DNA from: Phocaeicola_A sp045647865
Lineage (GTDB): Bacteria; Bacteroidota; Bacteroidia; Bacteroidales; Bacteroidaceae
Direction: 5' to 3'
Assembly: GCA_045647865.1 (NCBI GenBank)
Contig: JAZRMW010000023.1
Location: forward strand, 1-64,000
DNA: 64,000 nucleotides
Part shown: positions 18,812 to 28,717 of the stretch, piece by piece
Numbering within the stretch: position 1 is the first letter of the stretch
How the letters are laid out: each line of letters opens with the position of its first letter
Program-made: the position numbers and the translations under genes
The notes under the pieces: generated by a model
The model's input: the letters and a program-made list of their open reading frames with translations, nothing else
What the model was told of the DNA's origin: nothing
Database searches by the model: none

Positions 18812-20308
18812 TTATTTTAGATATTCAGCCCAATCAGTCAGACGCATGTCGCCCTTTCGAGCCAATGTGTCGTGCATGGCCAATGAGGCGGCCATGGAAT
18901 GACAAGTATGTCCTTTGGATGCTATCTTGAGGTAGTCCCACAAGAGATTCTTGTAATCGGGGTGGGCACAATTCTCAATGATGGTCTGAGCACGCTGCAT
19001 AGGACTTTTGCCTCGCAAGTCTGCAACACCCTGTTCAGTAACGATGATGTTTACATCGTGCTCTGTGTGGTCGTGATGTGATACCATGGGGACGATAGCA
19101 CTGATTTTTCCCTCTTTGGCAACCGACGGGCAGGAGAAAATTGAAATATAAGAACTGCGGGTGAAGTCTCGCGAACCACCGATACCATTCATCATCTTGG
19201 TTCCACTGATGTGGGTAGAATTGATGTTTCCGTAAATATCTGCTTCAATGGCGGTGTTCATAGAAATAACTCCCAAACGTTGTGCTATTTCTGGACTATT
19301 GCTTATTTCACTGGGACGGAGTACAAGCTTGTCGCGGAAAAATTCAATATCATTGTAAATGCCATCCAGACACTCATTTGTAACAGAGAGAGAACAGGTA
19401 CTTCCGAATTTCACGCGGCCCGCGCGGATGAGGTCAACCACTGCGTCTTGCAGAACTTCTGTGTACATTTCAAATGCCGGTATAGAGGAATCCTTACCCA
19501 ATGCTCCGAGTACAGCATTGGCAATATTTCCTACACCGCTTTGCAAGGGTAGGAACTCTGGTGGGATGATGCCACGTCGCATATCTGCTGCCAGAAAATC
19601 TGCAACGTTTTGTCCGATTCTGTCTGTGATAGGATCCGGTGCGGTGAAGGCACGTGCTTCGTCGGGTATGTTTGTTTCCACAATACCCACAATCTTTGCC
19701 GGATCTACCTGCACATAGGTTGTTCCGATGCGGTCGCTGGGTTTGTAAATAGGTATTTCACGACGATAGGGAGGGTTGAGCGGCTCATATACATCGTGCA
19801 GACCGATACTGTTGCGGCTATGTGCTGCGTTCAGTTCGATAATCACCTTGTCGGCCATGCGGGCAATGGTAGGCGATATTCCTCCTGCAGCAGTCAGGTA
19901 CACTTTACCATCAGAAGTTACCTCACAAGCTTCAAGAATCGCAACATTCACTTTACCCAAAAAACCAAATCGTAATTCTTGGGCCATTTGTGACAGGTGT
20001 ATATCATTATAGGCTATTTCTCCGTTGTTTACAGCCTTGCGAAAATCTGCATTGGTCGTGTAAGGGGCGCGGTAACGGATAGCTTTGCATCGCGACAAAG
20101 CTCCATCACACGAGTCTCCCGTGCTAGCTCCAGTAAAAATTCCTATCTGAAAGGGATTTCCTTTGGCGTGTTCTGCCTCTGCTATTTTGGCTATTTCCAA
20201 TGTTACCGCTTTGGGGGTTCCTGCAGGGGTAAATCCGCTGAGACCAATGTTGTCTCCGTGTTTCACGTGGCTGGCAGCTTCGGCAGCCGTAATAAATTTT
20301 AAAGCCAT
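18812..20308 (-). CDS. Acetyl-CoA hydrolase/succinate CoA-transferase family
   Basis: A protein of 498 aa, full length for the family. The CoA-binding motif GVGNIANAVLG (258-268) and the catalytic glutamate E284 in MYTEVLQD are present, as in acetate:succinate CoA-transferases. It moves CoA between acetate and succinyl or propionyl groups, part of the acetate/succinate/propionate fermentation of Bacteroidales. It sits in one operon with envelope genes by spacing (14 nt), which may be only transcriptional convenience. Confidence 0.9.
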   Translation of the reverse strand: MALKFITAAEAASHVKHGDNIGLSGFTPAGTPKAVTLEIAKIAEAEHAKGNPFQIGIFTGASTGDSCDGALSRCKAIRYRAPYTTNADFRKAVNNGEIAYNDIHLSQMAQELRFGFLGKVNVAILEACEVTSDGKVYLTAAGGISPTIARMADKVIIELNAAHSRNSIGLHDVYEPLNPPYRREIPIYKPSDRIGTTYVQVDPAKIVGIVETNIPDEARAFTAPDPITDRIGQNVADFLAADMRRGIIPPEFLPLQSGVGNIANAVLGALGKDSSIPAFEMYTEVLQDAVVDLIRAGRVKFGSTCSLSVTNECLDGIYNDIEFFRDKLVLRPSEISNSPEIAQRLGVISMNTAIEADIYGNINSTHISGTKMMNGIGGSRDFTRSSYISIFSCPSVAKEGKISAIVPMVSHHDHTEHDVNIIVTEQGVADLRGKSPMQRAQTIIENCAHPDYKNLLWDYLKIASKGHTCHSMAASLAMHDTLARKGDMRLTDWAEYLK

Positions 20309-20328
20309 ATCTTAATTGTTATTCTTTA

Positions 20329-20769
20329 TTATTCGTATTTCTTTTTGAATATTTCACTATATATAAAAGCCTTACGTGCTGCTTTTACAGAATGCAATTC
20401 ATGATTGATGGAACTTTTCTGGCGATGTAAAGGTTTGTTCGTTGATTCCAATACCTTTGTTCTCTTAGGGGTGGACGCTATGGGTTGGGGTGTCGGTTTG
20501 GATTGCGGAGGGCACGGCTTTCCTAACATGGCTAAAATCTGTTCAATCCTGCGTCCTTTTTCTAGTACGTCAATAGATACCTCTCGCTCCTTGAGAGGAT
20601 GTCCTTCCTCTACTGCCACACCTTCCTCCATTTCTTCCGATACGGGAACAGGTATTTCAGGGAAATTCTCTTTGGTGTCTTCAGAATCACCTTTCAGACT
20701 TTTGATAACTTCCCAAACGATGCTTCCTCCCACTATGATTATCCAAAATATATCTCCAAAATCATCCAT
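20329..20769 (-). CDS. Small membrane-anchored protein of unknown function
   Basis: A protein of 146 aa. A single hydrophobic helix near the N-terminus (FGDIFWIIIVGGSIVWEVI) is followed by an acidic, proline-rich stretch and a basic C-terminus. No catalytic motif is visible and I do not recognise a family. It is the first gene of the minus-strand run into the CoA transferase (20 nt spacing). A TATCTTTG -7 element lies upstream on the minus strand (20798-20805). Confidence 0.65.
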   Translation of the reverse strand: MDDFGDIFWIIIVGGSIVWEVIKSLKGDSEDTKENFPEIPVPVSEEMEEGVAVEEGHPLKEREVSIDVLEKGRRIEQILAMLGKPCPPQSKPTPQPIASTPKRTKVLESTNKPLHRQKSSINHELHSVKAARKAFIYSEIFKKKYE

Positions 20770-20930
20770 GCGCGTACATTATTACAATATATTTGGCCAA
20801 AGATACAGCTTTTTCGTTATATCTTGTGTTTTTTTGAGACAAAAATCCACAAAAAGAAGAAATCTTCCTACTTTTCGACAGAAAAAAGCGGATGAAGTAT
20901 CCCATTTCTTTTTATGTTAGAGAAAAAACG

Positions 20931-20938
20931 TATCTTTG
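20931..20938 (+). promoter_or_regulatory. -7 element (TATCTTTG) for the GH28 gene
   Basis: TATCTTTG fits the Bacteroidetes TAnnTTTG consensus, 49 nt ahead of the ATG at 20988. The -33 region is only T-rich, so strength is uncertain. Confidence 0.5.
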
Positions 20939-20987
20939 CATTTTAGAAACTTTATAAATTTTCCAGTCAACCTCTAATTATTTGATT

Positions 20988-22409
20988 ATGCAAAGGATTC
21001 TGAAAAATTATGCGCTTGTTTTTGTTGCAAGCATCAGCATTGCGGCTTGTGACACGCCGCAATTGGGTTACGAGACCATTCATGTGGAAGCTCCTTTTGT
21101 CATGGAACCCATTCAGGTGCCAGTCTATCCTCATCAGGAATTCAACATTGTGAATTATGGAGCTTTGGCATCGGATACTGCAGTGTGTACTGAGGCTGTC
21201 GCCCAAGCTATTGCAGCTTGTCATGAAGCAGGGGGGGGGCGTGTCATAATTCCAGCAGGTGAATGGTTGACTGGTCCTATCCATTTGAAGAGTAATGTGA
21301 ATCTTTATTTGAGCGAGGGAGCTATTGTGCGATTTACAGATAATCCGACTGATTATTTACCTGCTGTGCCTACCTCGTGGGAGGGAATGGAATGCTATAA
21401 TTATTCACCGTTGGTTTATGCCTATGATTGTGAGAATGTTGCGATAACCGGTCCTGGTAAACTTTATCCTAAAATGGATTTGTGGCGCAAATGGTTTGCT
21501 CGTCCGAAAGCACACATGGATGCTTTGGCCGCCTTGTATCACCAGATGTCGAAAGATGTGCCTGTAGAGAAACGTCAGGTTGCTGTAGCGGACAACAATT
21601 TCCGTCCACATCTCATTCATTTAAACCGATGCAAAAATGTATTACTTGATGGTTTTCAGATTGATGGAAGCCCCTTTTGGACGATTCATCTTTATCTGTG
21701 TGAAAACGGAGTTGCACGTAATCTTAACGTGAAAGCTCATGGGCATAATAACGATGGAATAGACTTGGAAATGAGCCGAAATTTCTTGGTGGAAGATTGT
21801 GTGTTTGATCAAGGAGACGATGCTGTAGTCATTAAGTCGGGTCGTAACCATGATGCTTGGAGATTGAATGCTCCGTGTGAGAATATTGTTGTACGCAATT
21901 GTGTCATCAAACAGGGACACACGCTGTTAGGGATTGGTAGTGAATTGGCTGGAGGTATTCGAAATGTTTATATGACCAATTGTGTGGCTCCAGGTACTGT
22001 GCACCGCCTTTTCTTTGTCAAAACGAACCATCGTCGTGGGGCCTTTGTAGAGAATATCTATATGGACAGTATCCGGACAGGGGGGACTTTGCGTGTAGCT
22101 GAAATTGATACCGACGTCCTCTACCAATGGCGTAACTTGGTACCCACCTACAAAGATACATTGACGCGCATTAATGATATTTATCTTTCCAATATCCAAG
22201 TGGATTCAGCTAAAGCTATCTATGAGTTACGTGGTGATGAACGTTTGCCCATCAACAATATCGTGATGAAGAATATTTTGGTGGATTGTGTGGCTGATAC
22301 CACCAATGGTGTGAAAAATGTTGAAGAGCTGACCGTAGAGAATGTTTCTTACAATTCAGTGGACCCTACTGCTCTTCCACAATTGGATCGGTATTTGGGG
22401 AATAAATAA
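20988..22409 (+). CDS. GH28 polygalacturonase-type lipoprotein
   Basis: A protein of 473 aa counted from the ATG at 20988; a TTG six bases earlier is less likely. The N-terminus is a lipoprotein signal ending IAAC. The right-handed beta-helix has the GH28 signatures NDGIDLEMS (about 253-261), GDDAVVIKSG (about 275-285) and GHTLLGIGSE (about 308), which supply the catalytic aspartates and histidine. It cleaves alpha-galacturonosyl links in pectin at the cell surface or in the periplasm. The kduI/kduD/DUF4861 genes 20 kb away process the downstream products, so pectin use is a theme of the window. Confidence 0.92.
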   Translation: MQRILKNYALVFVASISIAACDTPQLGYETIHVEAPFVMEPIQVPVYPHQEFNIVNYGALASDTAVCTEAVAQAIAACHEAGGGRVIIPAGEWLTGPIHLKSNVNLYLSEGAIVRFTDNPTDYLPAVPTSWEGMECYNYSPLVYAYDCENVAITGPGKLYPKMDLWRKWFARPKAHMDALAALYHQMSKDVPVEKRQVAVADNNFRPHLIHLNRCKNVLLDGFQIDGSPFWTIHLYLCENGVARNLNVKAHGHNNDGIDLEMSRNFLVEDCVFDQGDDAVVIKSGRNHDAWRLNAPCENIVVRNCVIKQGHTLLGIGSELAGGIRNVYMTNCVAPGTVHRLFFVKTNHRRGAFVENIYMDSIRTGGTLRVAEIDTDVLYQWRNLVPTYKDTLTRINDIYLSNIQVDSAKAIYELRGDERLPINNIVMKNILVDCVADTTNGVKNVEELTVENVSYNSVDPTALPQLDRYLGNK

Positions 22410-22479
22410 CATGATTTTGACATAAAACGTTATTGAAAAGTTCTTCTAAAATCTATCAAGTGTCCGAGAAAATTCCATC

Positions 22480-22545
22480 AGCTGAAAAAGGAATATCCAT
22501 CAGCTGACAGATTGAAGCCTATCAACTGATAGATTTTGGAGGAAT
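22480..22545. repeat. Intergenic repeat, ATCAGCTGA/ATCAACTGAT units
   Basis: CCATCAGCTGA occurs twice about 30 nt apart and TATCAACTGATAG follows; the units are themselves near-palindromic. They lie between the convergent GH28 and CotH genes and could fold into a terminator-like structure. Confidence 0.4.
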
Positions 22546-22635
22546 TTCTGATAAAAAATTCTCTTATGCAGAACTCATGTTAACTTAGGAGGATAGTTAC
22601 GGTTACTTCACTCCTTATATCGGACTCACGTTATA

Positions 22636-24678
22636 CTACGATTTTACAAACTTCACACTCCGTGTGTGGCTTCCGCATCTCCATGAAACGATATAGATGC
22701 CATTCGGCAGATGGGCTACGGAACAAGGTTCATTGGCACGGAAGGTGAGGATTTGTTCGCCATTGACTGCATGGATGCGGACCGTGAAAGTCAACAGCTC
22801 AGGAGTTTCTGAGCCAAAATGGAGTATCTGTGTCTGTGGATTATAGGCCAAAGCGTATTCTTCGGGTTCCAAGGTGCTGATATGTGTAGTCGTATCTTCC
22901 TTTTCGGGAAGAGCGTCTCCTTGGACGATACGCCAACGGCGATTGTTGCTCACGGCATTGCGGTCGTCTGTCGTATAGCTCAGAATTGTTGTTCCGTTGT
23001 CGGAGCGTCCTCCGTTGAGGTTGGCCGTGTGTTGGGAATATTTGTTGGTCAGGTTATAGTATCCGTCTGTACCTTGTGGTGTGAGTGTCCACAGCTGACG
23101 GTCGTCAAGAGTGTCAGCATCAACAACGTTGAGCTGTGTACCTGTATTTACTGTTGGACCTACTTCGCCGGTTGTGGGATCATTCAAGGCCTGTCCGTTA
23201 CTGCGGTTAATCAAGTGGTAGTATTTGCCTATTTGGTGTATTTCCCAATCTTGGCTGTGGCGATTTGCATCGTTGGTCCATCCGCAAATGTTTCCGTCAA
23301 CAACATCAAACAACGTGGATGTTCCGAGGTTGACAATACGGTAATAGTAGTTTTCAGGAATGAATGTTGGGGTAGGTTCTTCGGGCGTTTCGGGTATGTC
23401 TGGCACGCTGGGAGTATCGGGCAGTTTGTCGGTAAAAGTGCGCGTGAGGTAATTGTTGTGTGTAGTGATGAAATTGCGGAGGTCGTTCAAGTACTGTTCA
23501 TAGGAGGAGTAGAGGACTATTTCATGATACATCCTCCGATTGATTCCCCATTTTTGGTAATTGAGTTCCTGAGATTCCTGCAACAAGGTAGCAATGCTGT
23601 CAATGGTATTCAGCATGTAGTCGGTCATACCTGCTTCCATGAGTTCATTATAGCGGCGGTATATGAGACGGGCAAACCATGGGTCGTCCCACATGCGGTT
23701 GATCCAGATTTTAGTCTCGCCATAGCCTATATCTGTCATCAAGTCGTCTGCAGTTCCTTGGATACGATGATCGTTGTTGTAGGCGATGTCATAATCCCAC
23801 ATGGGACCCCAATAGAGACGGGGGTCCTGTTGCTGCTTATAAAAATAGGTACTCCAGTAACCGTCGATATTGGCACTCACTTCAGTACCTATAATCAGAT
23901 TGGCCAACGATGTGGAATCTATCCACGAACGGTATCCCTTCAGAGAATCCTTGAAGTTCGAGCCGAAAAGGGTTTGTTCAAAATCCTTGATATAATTGCG
24001 GATGTAAGTGTTTTGTGTGGCGGCTATCTCCTCCTCGTCCGGATAATGGATGCGGATAGGTACTCCGCGACTGGTGGTAAAGTAGTTCTTTTCCTTGAAA
24101 CCATCAACTTCCATCAAGTATCCGCCTGTAATATCGCTGTACTCAGAGAGAGGATAATCCTGTTCGATGATATTGACGCGATGGGGACGTACATCTATTT
24201 GGTCGCTGATTTGGTAGTTTCCCAAATACTCTCCATTCAAGTTAAGATCCACAAATTTATAAGCAGGACTGAAATCCATATCCATGAACTCGGCCAAAGC
24301 AAAAGTGACGGCATTGCGCATCAACGTCTTGTCACCGGCATTAGCCAACAGTGTCCAACTTTTGGCCTTGGCATATCCTTTCCCCAAAAACCTTTCTTTC
24401 TGATGAAACTTGATTCGATACGGCTTTTTGGATAGTTTCCAAGTGGAGTTTCCTCGTCCACGTATTTGCAGAGAGTCGTATTGAGTGACAACATTATTCT
24501 CATCCACATACCACATGGTTGCATAGATGTAAGTATCTTTGCTGGTAATAGCAGCTTTACCAAAAGTCTCTATATAAATAGTTGGCAGATTGGTATAGCG
24601 GGTACGTGTGGATTCTTGTGCCAACAAGTTGCCGATTGTAATCCATAGAAATACGAATGGGAGGAATAATCGTTTCAT
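22636..24678 (-). CDS. Secreted CotH-kinase-fold protein with ricin-type lectin and sorting-type C-terminus
   Basis: The start MKRLFLPFVFLW (24678) gives a normal signal peptide and a 680-aa protein, and leaves 37 nt to lgt; an upstream in-frame ATG would overlap lgt. Residues about 30-420 match the CotH family (SLQIRGRGNSTW, KPYRIKFHQKERFLG, WTLLANAGDKTLMRN, then GPMWDYDIAYNN). A ricin-B-like lectin follows (about 440-590). The last ~70 residues form a beta-sandwich resembling type IX secretion sorting domains (GEQILTF..., LPNGIYIV). CotH proteins of spores are protein kinases; activity here is not shown. Likely an exported carbohydrate-binding protein. Confidence 0.82.
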   Translation of the reverse strand: MKRLFLPFVFLWITIGNLLAQESTRTRYTNLPTIYIETFGKAAITSKDTYIYATMWYVDENNVVTQYDSLQIRGRGNSTWKLSKKPYRIKFHQKERFLGKGYAKAKSWTLLANAGDKTLMRNAVTFALAEFMDMDFSPAYKFVDLNLNGEYLGNYQISDQIDVRPHRVNIIEQDYPLSEYSDITGGYLMEVDGFKEKNYFTTSRGVPIRIHYPDEEEIAATQNTYIRNYIKDFEQTLFGSNFKDSLKGYRSWIDSTSLANLIIGTEVSANIDGYWSTYFYKQQQDPRLYWGPMWDYDIAYNNDHRIQGTADDLMTDIGYGETKIWINRMWDDPWFARLIYRRYNELMEAGMTDYMLNTIDSIATLLQESQELNYQKWGINRRMYHEIVLYSSYEQYLNDLRNFITTHNNYLTRTFTDKLPDTPSVPDIPETPEEPTPTFIPENYYYRIVNLGTSTLFDVVDGNICGWTNDANRHSQDWEIHQIGKYYHLINRSNGQALNDPTTGEVGPTVNTGTQLNVVDADTLDDRQLWTLTPQGTDGYYNLTNKYSQHTANLNGGRSDNGTTILSYTTDDRNAVSNNRRWRIVQGDALPEKEDTTTHISTLEPEEYALAYNPQTQILHFGSETPELLTFTVRIHAVNGEQILTFRANEPCSVAHLPNGIYIVSWRCGSHTRSVKFVKS

Positions 24679-24715
24679 AAGGGTTTGCGTATTTAGAGGA
24701 ATAGATGCATTGGTA

Positions 24716-25546
24716 TTATTTCTCTTGAAAACGGCGAAGCCATGGTCCTCCAATCATGCAGGAAACACCCAAAATGATGAAGGGAATACTGAGCCATTGT
24801 CCCATATCGAGCATCATGCCTTGTTCAAAATCCACTTGTACCTCTTTGCAAAATTCTACGAAGAAACGGAAAATGAATATCGTGGCTAAGCAATATCCGA
24901 AGAAGAATCCGGTTCCTACGAGTGTGGAACGTTTCTTGTAGATAAACCATCCTATGATAAATATGATAAGGTAGGCAATCGCTTCGTAGAGCTGTGCCGG
25001 ATGTCGGGCAAAGTCCTCACCGTTACGTACAAAGATAAATCCCCAAGGGAGGTCGGTAGCTTTTCCTACAATCTCACTGTTCATCAGATTACCTAATCGT
25101 ATCATGCAGGCTGTGATGGGAGTAGCAATGGCGATGTTGTCCAAGATACGCAGAATGTTTACTTTAGTTTTGCGTACATAGAGCCACAGGGCAATCATCA
25201 GTCCCAGTGTTCCTCCGTGGCTGGCAAGTCCTTGGTATCCTACCATTTTCCATCCACTGGCTGTTTGGCGGATAGGCAAAAGCATTTCGATGGGATGGCT
25301 CAGATAGAATGCCGGTTCGTAGAACAGGCAGTGTCCTAATCGGGCACCAATTAAAATACCGAAAAAACAATAAAAAGGGAGAGGCTCAAACTTCTCTTCA
25401 GGAATGCGTTGTTCCTTATAGAGGTGTTGCATGATAATGTAAGCTAATGCCAGACCGACAATCCAGCAGAGGGAATAGTAGCGCAATGGGAAATTCCCAA
25501 TGCTGAACAGTTCCAACGAGGGGTTCCAAGTGATTGTGGATAACAT
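24716..25546 (-). CDS. lgt: Prolipoprotein diacylglyceryl transferase
   Basis: A protein of 276 aa with seven predicted membrane segments. The Lgt signature RLGNLMNSE starts at R150, and the essential-histidine region YQGLASHGG is at 104-112. It adds diacylglycerol from phosphatidylglycerol to the lipobox cysteine of prelipoproteins in the inner membrane, the first step for the many lipoproteins in this window. The CotH gene follows after 37 nt. Confidence 0.96.
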   Translation of the reverse strand: MLSTITWNPSLELFSIGNFPLRYYSLCWIVGLALAYIIMQHLYKEQRIPEEKFEPLPFYCFFGILIGARLGHCLFYEPAFYLSHPIEMLLPIRQTASGWKMVGYQGLASHGGTLGLMIALWLYVRKTKVNILRILDNIAIATPITACMIRLGNLMNSEIVGKATDLPWGFIFVRNGEDFARHPAQLYEAIAYLIIFIIGWFIYKKRSTLVGTGFFFGYCLATIFIFRFFVEFCKEVQVDFEQGMMLDMGQWLSIPFIILGVSCMIGGPWLRRFQEK

Positions 25547-25552
25547 AGATTG

Positions 25553-25632
25553 AAAGGTTGATAGATTGAAAGGTTGATAGATTGAGAGTTAAAACAAGTT
25601 CAACGTATCAATCCTTCAACCCTTCAACAATT
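25553..25632. repeat. Intergenic tandem/inverted repeat, GATTGAAAGGTTGATA units
   Basis: GATTGAAAGGTTGATA is repeated twice in tandem, then a partial third copy, and the opposite strand version (CAATCCTTCAACCCTTCAAC) follows, so the segment can fold back on itself. It fills the gap between ychF and lgt. Confidence 0.5.
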
Positions 25633-25633
25633 T

Positions 25634-26737
25634 TTATACATTAAATCGGAAGTGCATGATGTCTCCGTCCTGCACTACATATTCTTTACCTTCAACGCCC
25701 ATTTTGCCGGCTTCTTTCACTGCAGCTTCTGAACCGTACTTGATATAATCTTCGTACTTGATAACTTCGGCGCGGATGAATCCCTTTTCAAAATCGGTAT
25801 GGATGACACCGGCACATTGGGGAGCTTTCCATCCCTTGCGGTAGGTCCATGCTTTTACTTCCATTTCACCGGCGGTGATGAATGTCTCGAGATTCAACAG
25901 TTTGTAGATCGCCTTGATAAGACGGTCGCAACCCGATTCCTTCAGACCCATATCTTCCAAAAACATCTGCTTTTCCTCGTAGCTTTCCAGTTCTGCGATG
26001 TCTGCTTCGGTCTGAGCACTGATGATGAGCAACTCTGCCTCTTCGTCCTTAATGGCTTCGCGTACAGCTTCTACATAGGGATTTCCGTTAGCTGCACTCG
26101 TATCATCAACGTTGCATACATACAATACAGGTTTTGTCGTGAGCAGGAAAAGATTTTTGGCTGCCACTTCCTCATCTTCGGTTTCAAAAGTGACGGTACG
26201 GGCTGACTTTCCTTGCAACAGGGCATCGCGGTAGCGAAGCAGTACATCGTATTCAATCTTAGCCTGCTTGTCTCCGCCCACTTTGGCTTGCTTCTCTACG
26301 CGCTTGATACGGTTTTCTACCGTTTCCAAGTCTTTTAATTGCAATTCTGCATCGATGATTTCTTTATCGCGCACAGGGTTTACCGAACCATCCACATGTA
26401 CGATATTGTCGTTGTCAAAACAACGTAATACATGGATGATGGCATCCGTCTCACGGATATTACCCAAGAATTGGTTTCCTAATCCTTCTCCTTGGCTGGC
26501 TCCTTTCACCAATCCTGCAATGTCCACAATGTCACATGTGGCGGGTACGATGCGTCCTGGGTGTACCAGTTCTGCCAATTTGTTCAATCGTTCATCGGGA
26601 ACTGAAATCTGTCCTTGCTGTGCGTCAATGGTACAGAAGGGATAGTTTGCACTCTGCGCCTTTGCACTGGACAGACAGTTGAAAAGTGTAGATTTTCCCA
26701 CGTTGGGGAGGCCTACAATACCTGCTTTTAATGCCAT
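25634..26737 (-). CDS. ychF: Ribosome-binding GTPase/ATPase YchF (Obg-like)
   Basis: A protein of 367 aa, the family length. G1 motif GLPNVGKST at 8-16, DIAG at G3, a coiled-coil insertion, and the C-terminal TGS-like domain (CAGVIHTDFEKGFIRAEVI, then QDGDIMHFRFNV). YchF binds ATP in preference to GTP and associates with ribosomes. It is 27 nt downstream of typA, so two translation-associated NTPases are adjacent. Confidence 0.97.
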   Translation of the reverse strand: MALKAGIVGLPNVGKSTLFNCLSSAKAQSANYPFCTIDAQQGQISVPDERLNKLAELVHPGRIVPATCDIVDIAGLVKGASQGEGLGNQFLGNIRETDAIIHVLRCFDNDNIVHVDGSVNPVRDKEIIDAELQLKDLETVENRIKRVEKQAKVGGDKQAKIEYDVLLRYRDALLQGKSARTVTFETEDEEVAAKNLFLLTTKPVLYVCNVDDTSAANGNPYVEAVREAIKDEEAELLIISAQTEADIAELESYEEKQMFLEDMGLKESGCDRLIKAIYKLLNLETFITAGEMEVKAWTYRKGWKAPQCAGVIHTDFEKGFIRAEVIKYEDYIKYGSEAAVKEAGKMGVEGKEYVVQDGDIMHFRFNV

Positions 26738-26764
26738 ATATACTGTATTTTAAACTTTGACTTA

Positions 26765-28564
26765 CTATTGCTTATTCGCCCGTTTACGCTCCAACTCATC
26801 AAGGATGATTTTGCGCATACGCATGCTTTTAGGGGTAATCTCTACGTATTCATCCTCCTTGATGTATTCCAATGCCTCTTCAAGAGAAAAAACGATGGGG
26901 GGGACGATACGTGCTTTGTCATCCGATCCACTGGCACGCATGTTTGTCAATTTCTTGCTCTTGGTGACGTTGATAACCAAGTCGTTGTCATGAGCATGTT
27001 CACCTACCACCTGTCCGGCATAGACCTCTTCTTGAGGGAAGATGAAGAATTTTCCACGGTCTTGCAATTTATCGATAGCGTAAGCAAAAGCTGTTCCTGT
27101 TTCCATTGCAATCATAGAACCGTTGGTACGGCGTTCGATATCACCTTTGTAAGGCTGATATTCTTTGAAACGGTGTGCCATAATTGCTTCACCAGCAGAT
27201 GCTGTCAATACATTGGTACGCAGTCCGATGATTCCTCGTGATGGGATGTTGAACTCTATGTTTACACGGTCACCTGCTGTCTCCATTGAAGTCAGTTCAC
27301 CCTTGCGGCGTGTCACCATATCAATCATTTTACTGGAGAATTCTTCGGGTACGCTGATGGTCAGTTCTTCAATGGGTTCACAACGTACATCATTGATGGT
27401 CTTGTAAATTACTTGTGGTTGTCCCACCTGCAGTTCGTATCCTTCGCGGCGCATGGTTTCGATAAGTACCGAGAGGTGGAGTACGCCACGTCCGAATACT
27501 GTCCACTTATCCGTTGTTTCATCTTTATGTACGCGCAGAGCCAAGTTCTTGTCCAACTCCTTCATGAGTCGGTCATGGATATGACGACTGGTAACGAATT
27601 TACCTTCCTTGCCGAAGAAAGGTGAATCGTTGATGGTAAATACCATGCTCATGGTCGGCTCATCAATGGCAATGGTAGGTAATGGTTCAGGATTCTCGAC
27701 GTCGCAGATGGTGTCTCCGATTTCGAAACTTTCCAATCCTACGATGGCGCAGATGTCGCCTGAGCTGACACTCTCCACGCGCTTGCGTCCTAATCCTTCG
27801 AAAGTATGCAGTTCCTTGATTTTGCTACGTGTTTGGCTTCCGTCGCGGTGTGAAAGGGTAATGTTCATTCCTTCGGTGAGTGTACCACGATGTACACGGC
27901 CTACGGCAATACGCCCTGTATAGGACGAATAGTCAAGCGATGTGATAAGCATTTGTGGTGTTCCCTCCAGCATCTTGGGGGCAGGAATGTGTTCGATGAT
28001 TTGGTCGAGCAGATAGTGGATGTTGTCCGTTGGGGTCTTCCAATCCTCGCCCATCCAGTTGTTTTTGGCTGAACCGTACACTACAGGGAAATCCAACTGG
28101 TCTTCTGTTGCATTAAGGCTGAACATCAGGTCGAACACCATTTCATATACCTCTTCAGGACGACAGTTGGGTTTATCTACTTTGTTCACTACTACGATAG
28201 GCTTCAACCCGATTTGCAAAGCCTTCTGCAACACGAAACGTGTCTGGGGCATCGGACCCTCGAATGCGTCCACCAACAGAATACATCCGTCGGCCATGTT
28301 AAGTACACGCTCTACCTCGCCGCCGAAGTCGCTGTGTCCCGGGGTATCAATGATGTTTATTTTTGTATTCTTGTAGATGATGGAGACATTCTTTGATAGG
28401 ATAGTTATTCCTCGTTCACGCTCCAAGTCGTTGTTATCCAATACTAATTCACCGTTGGTCTGGTCTCCACGGAACAGGTGTCCGGCGAGCATCATCTTGT
28501 CAACCAGTGTCGTCTTTCCATGGTCGACGTGTGCAATAATTGCAATGTTTCTAATATCTTGCAT
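26765..28564 (-). CDS. typA: Translational GTPase TypA/BipA
   Basis: A protein of 599 aa. G1 AHVDHGKTTL at 10-19, switch region RERGIT, G3 DTPGHSDFGGEVER and G4 NKVDKP, followed by the EF-G-like beta-barrel and the BipA-specific C-terminal domain. It binds the ribosome under stress and helps large-subunit assembly. A minus-strand TAACTTTG upstream (near 28605) may be its -7 element. Confidence 0.97.
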   Translation of the reverse strand: MQDIRNIAIIAHVDHGKTTLVDKMMLAGHLFRGDQTNGELVLDNNDLERERGITILSKNVSIIYKNTKINIIDTPGHSDFGGEVERVLNMADGCILLVDAFEGPMPQTRFVLQKALQIGLKPIVVVNKVDKPNCRPEEVYEMVFDLMFSLNATEDQLDFPVVYGSAKNNWMGEDWKTPTDNIHYLLDQIIEHIPAPKMLEGTPQMLITSLDYSSYTGRIAVGRVHRGTLTEGMNITLSHRDGSQTRSKIKELHTFEGLGRKRVESVSSGDICAIVGLESFEIGDTICDVENPEPLPTIAIDEPTMSMVFTINDSPFFGKEGKFVTSRHIHDRLMKELDKNLALRVHKDETTDKWTVFGRGVLHLSVLIETMRREGYELQVGQPQVIYKTINDVRCEPIEELTISVPEEFSSKMIDMVTRRKGELTSMETAGDRVNIEFNIPSRGIIGLRTNVLTASAGEAIMAHRFKEYQPYKGDIERRTNGSMIAMETGTAFAYAIDKLQDRGKFFIFPQEEVYAGQVVGEHAHDNDLVINVTKSKKLTNMRASGSDDKARIVPPIVFSLEEALEYIKEDEYVEITPKSMRMRKIILDELERKRANKQ

Positions 28565-28717
28565 ACTTTATTATAATGTCTTTTTACCCAAAAACGCGGC
28601 AAAGTTACAGAAAAACAATGAGAAAACGTTATTTTTTATCATTATTCGAACTCTGTAAGTACAAATTCGCAAGTAAAAAGTACATATAACGAGGGTGTTT
28701 CATAATGAACTTTTTAG

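Noticed and set aside
22819..24435. Long plus-strand open frame opposite the CotH gene
   Set aside because: Antisense to a recognisable protein, low-complexity composition, no start signal.
22636..24678. Proof of a type IX secretion system from the CotH C-terminal domain
   Set aside because: The domain resembles sorting domains, but no secretion-machine gene is in the window, so I only note the similarity.
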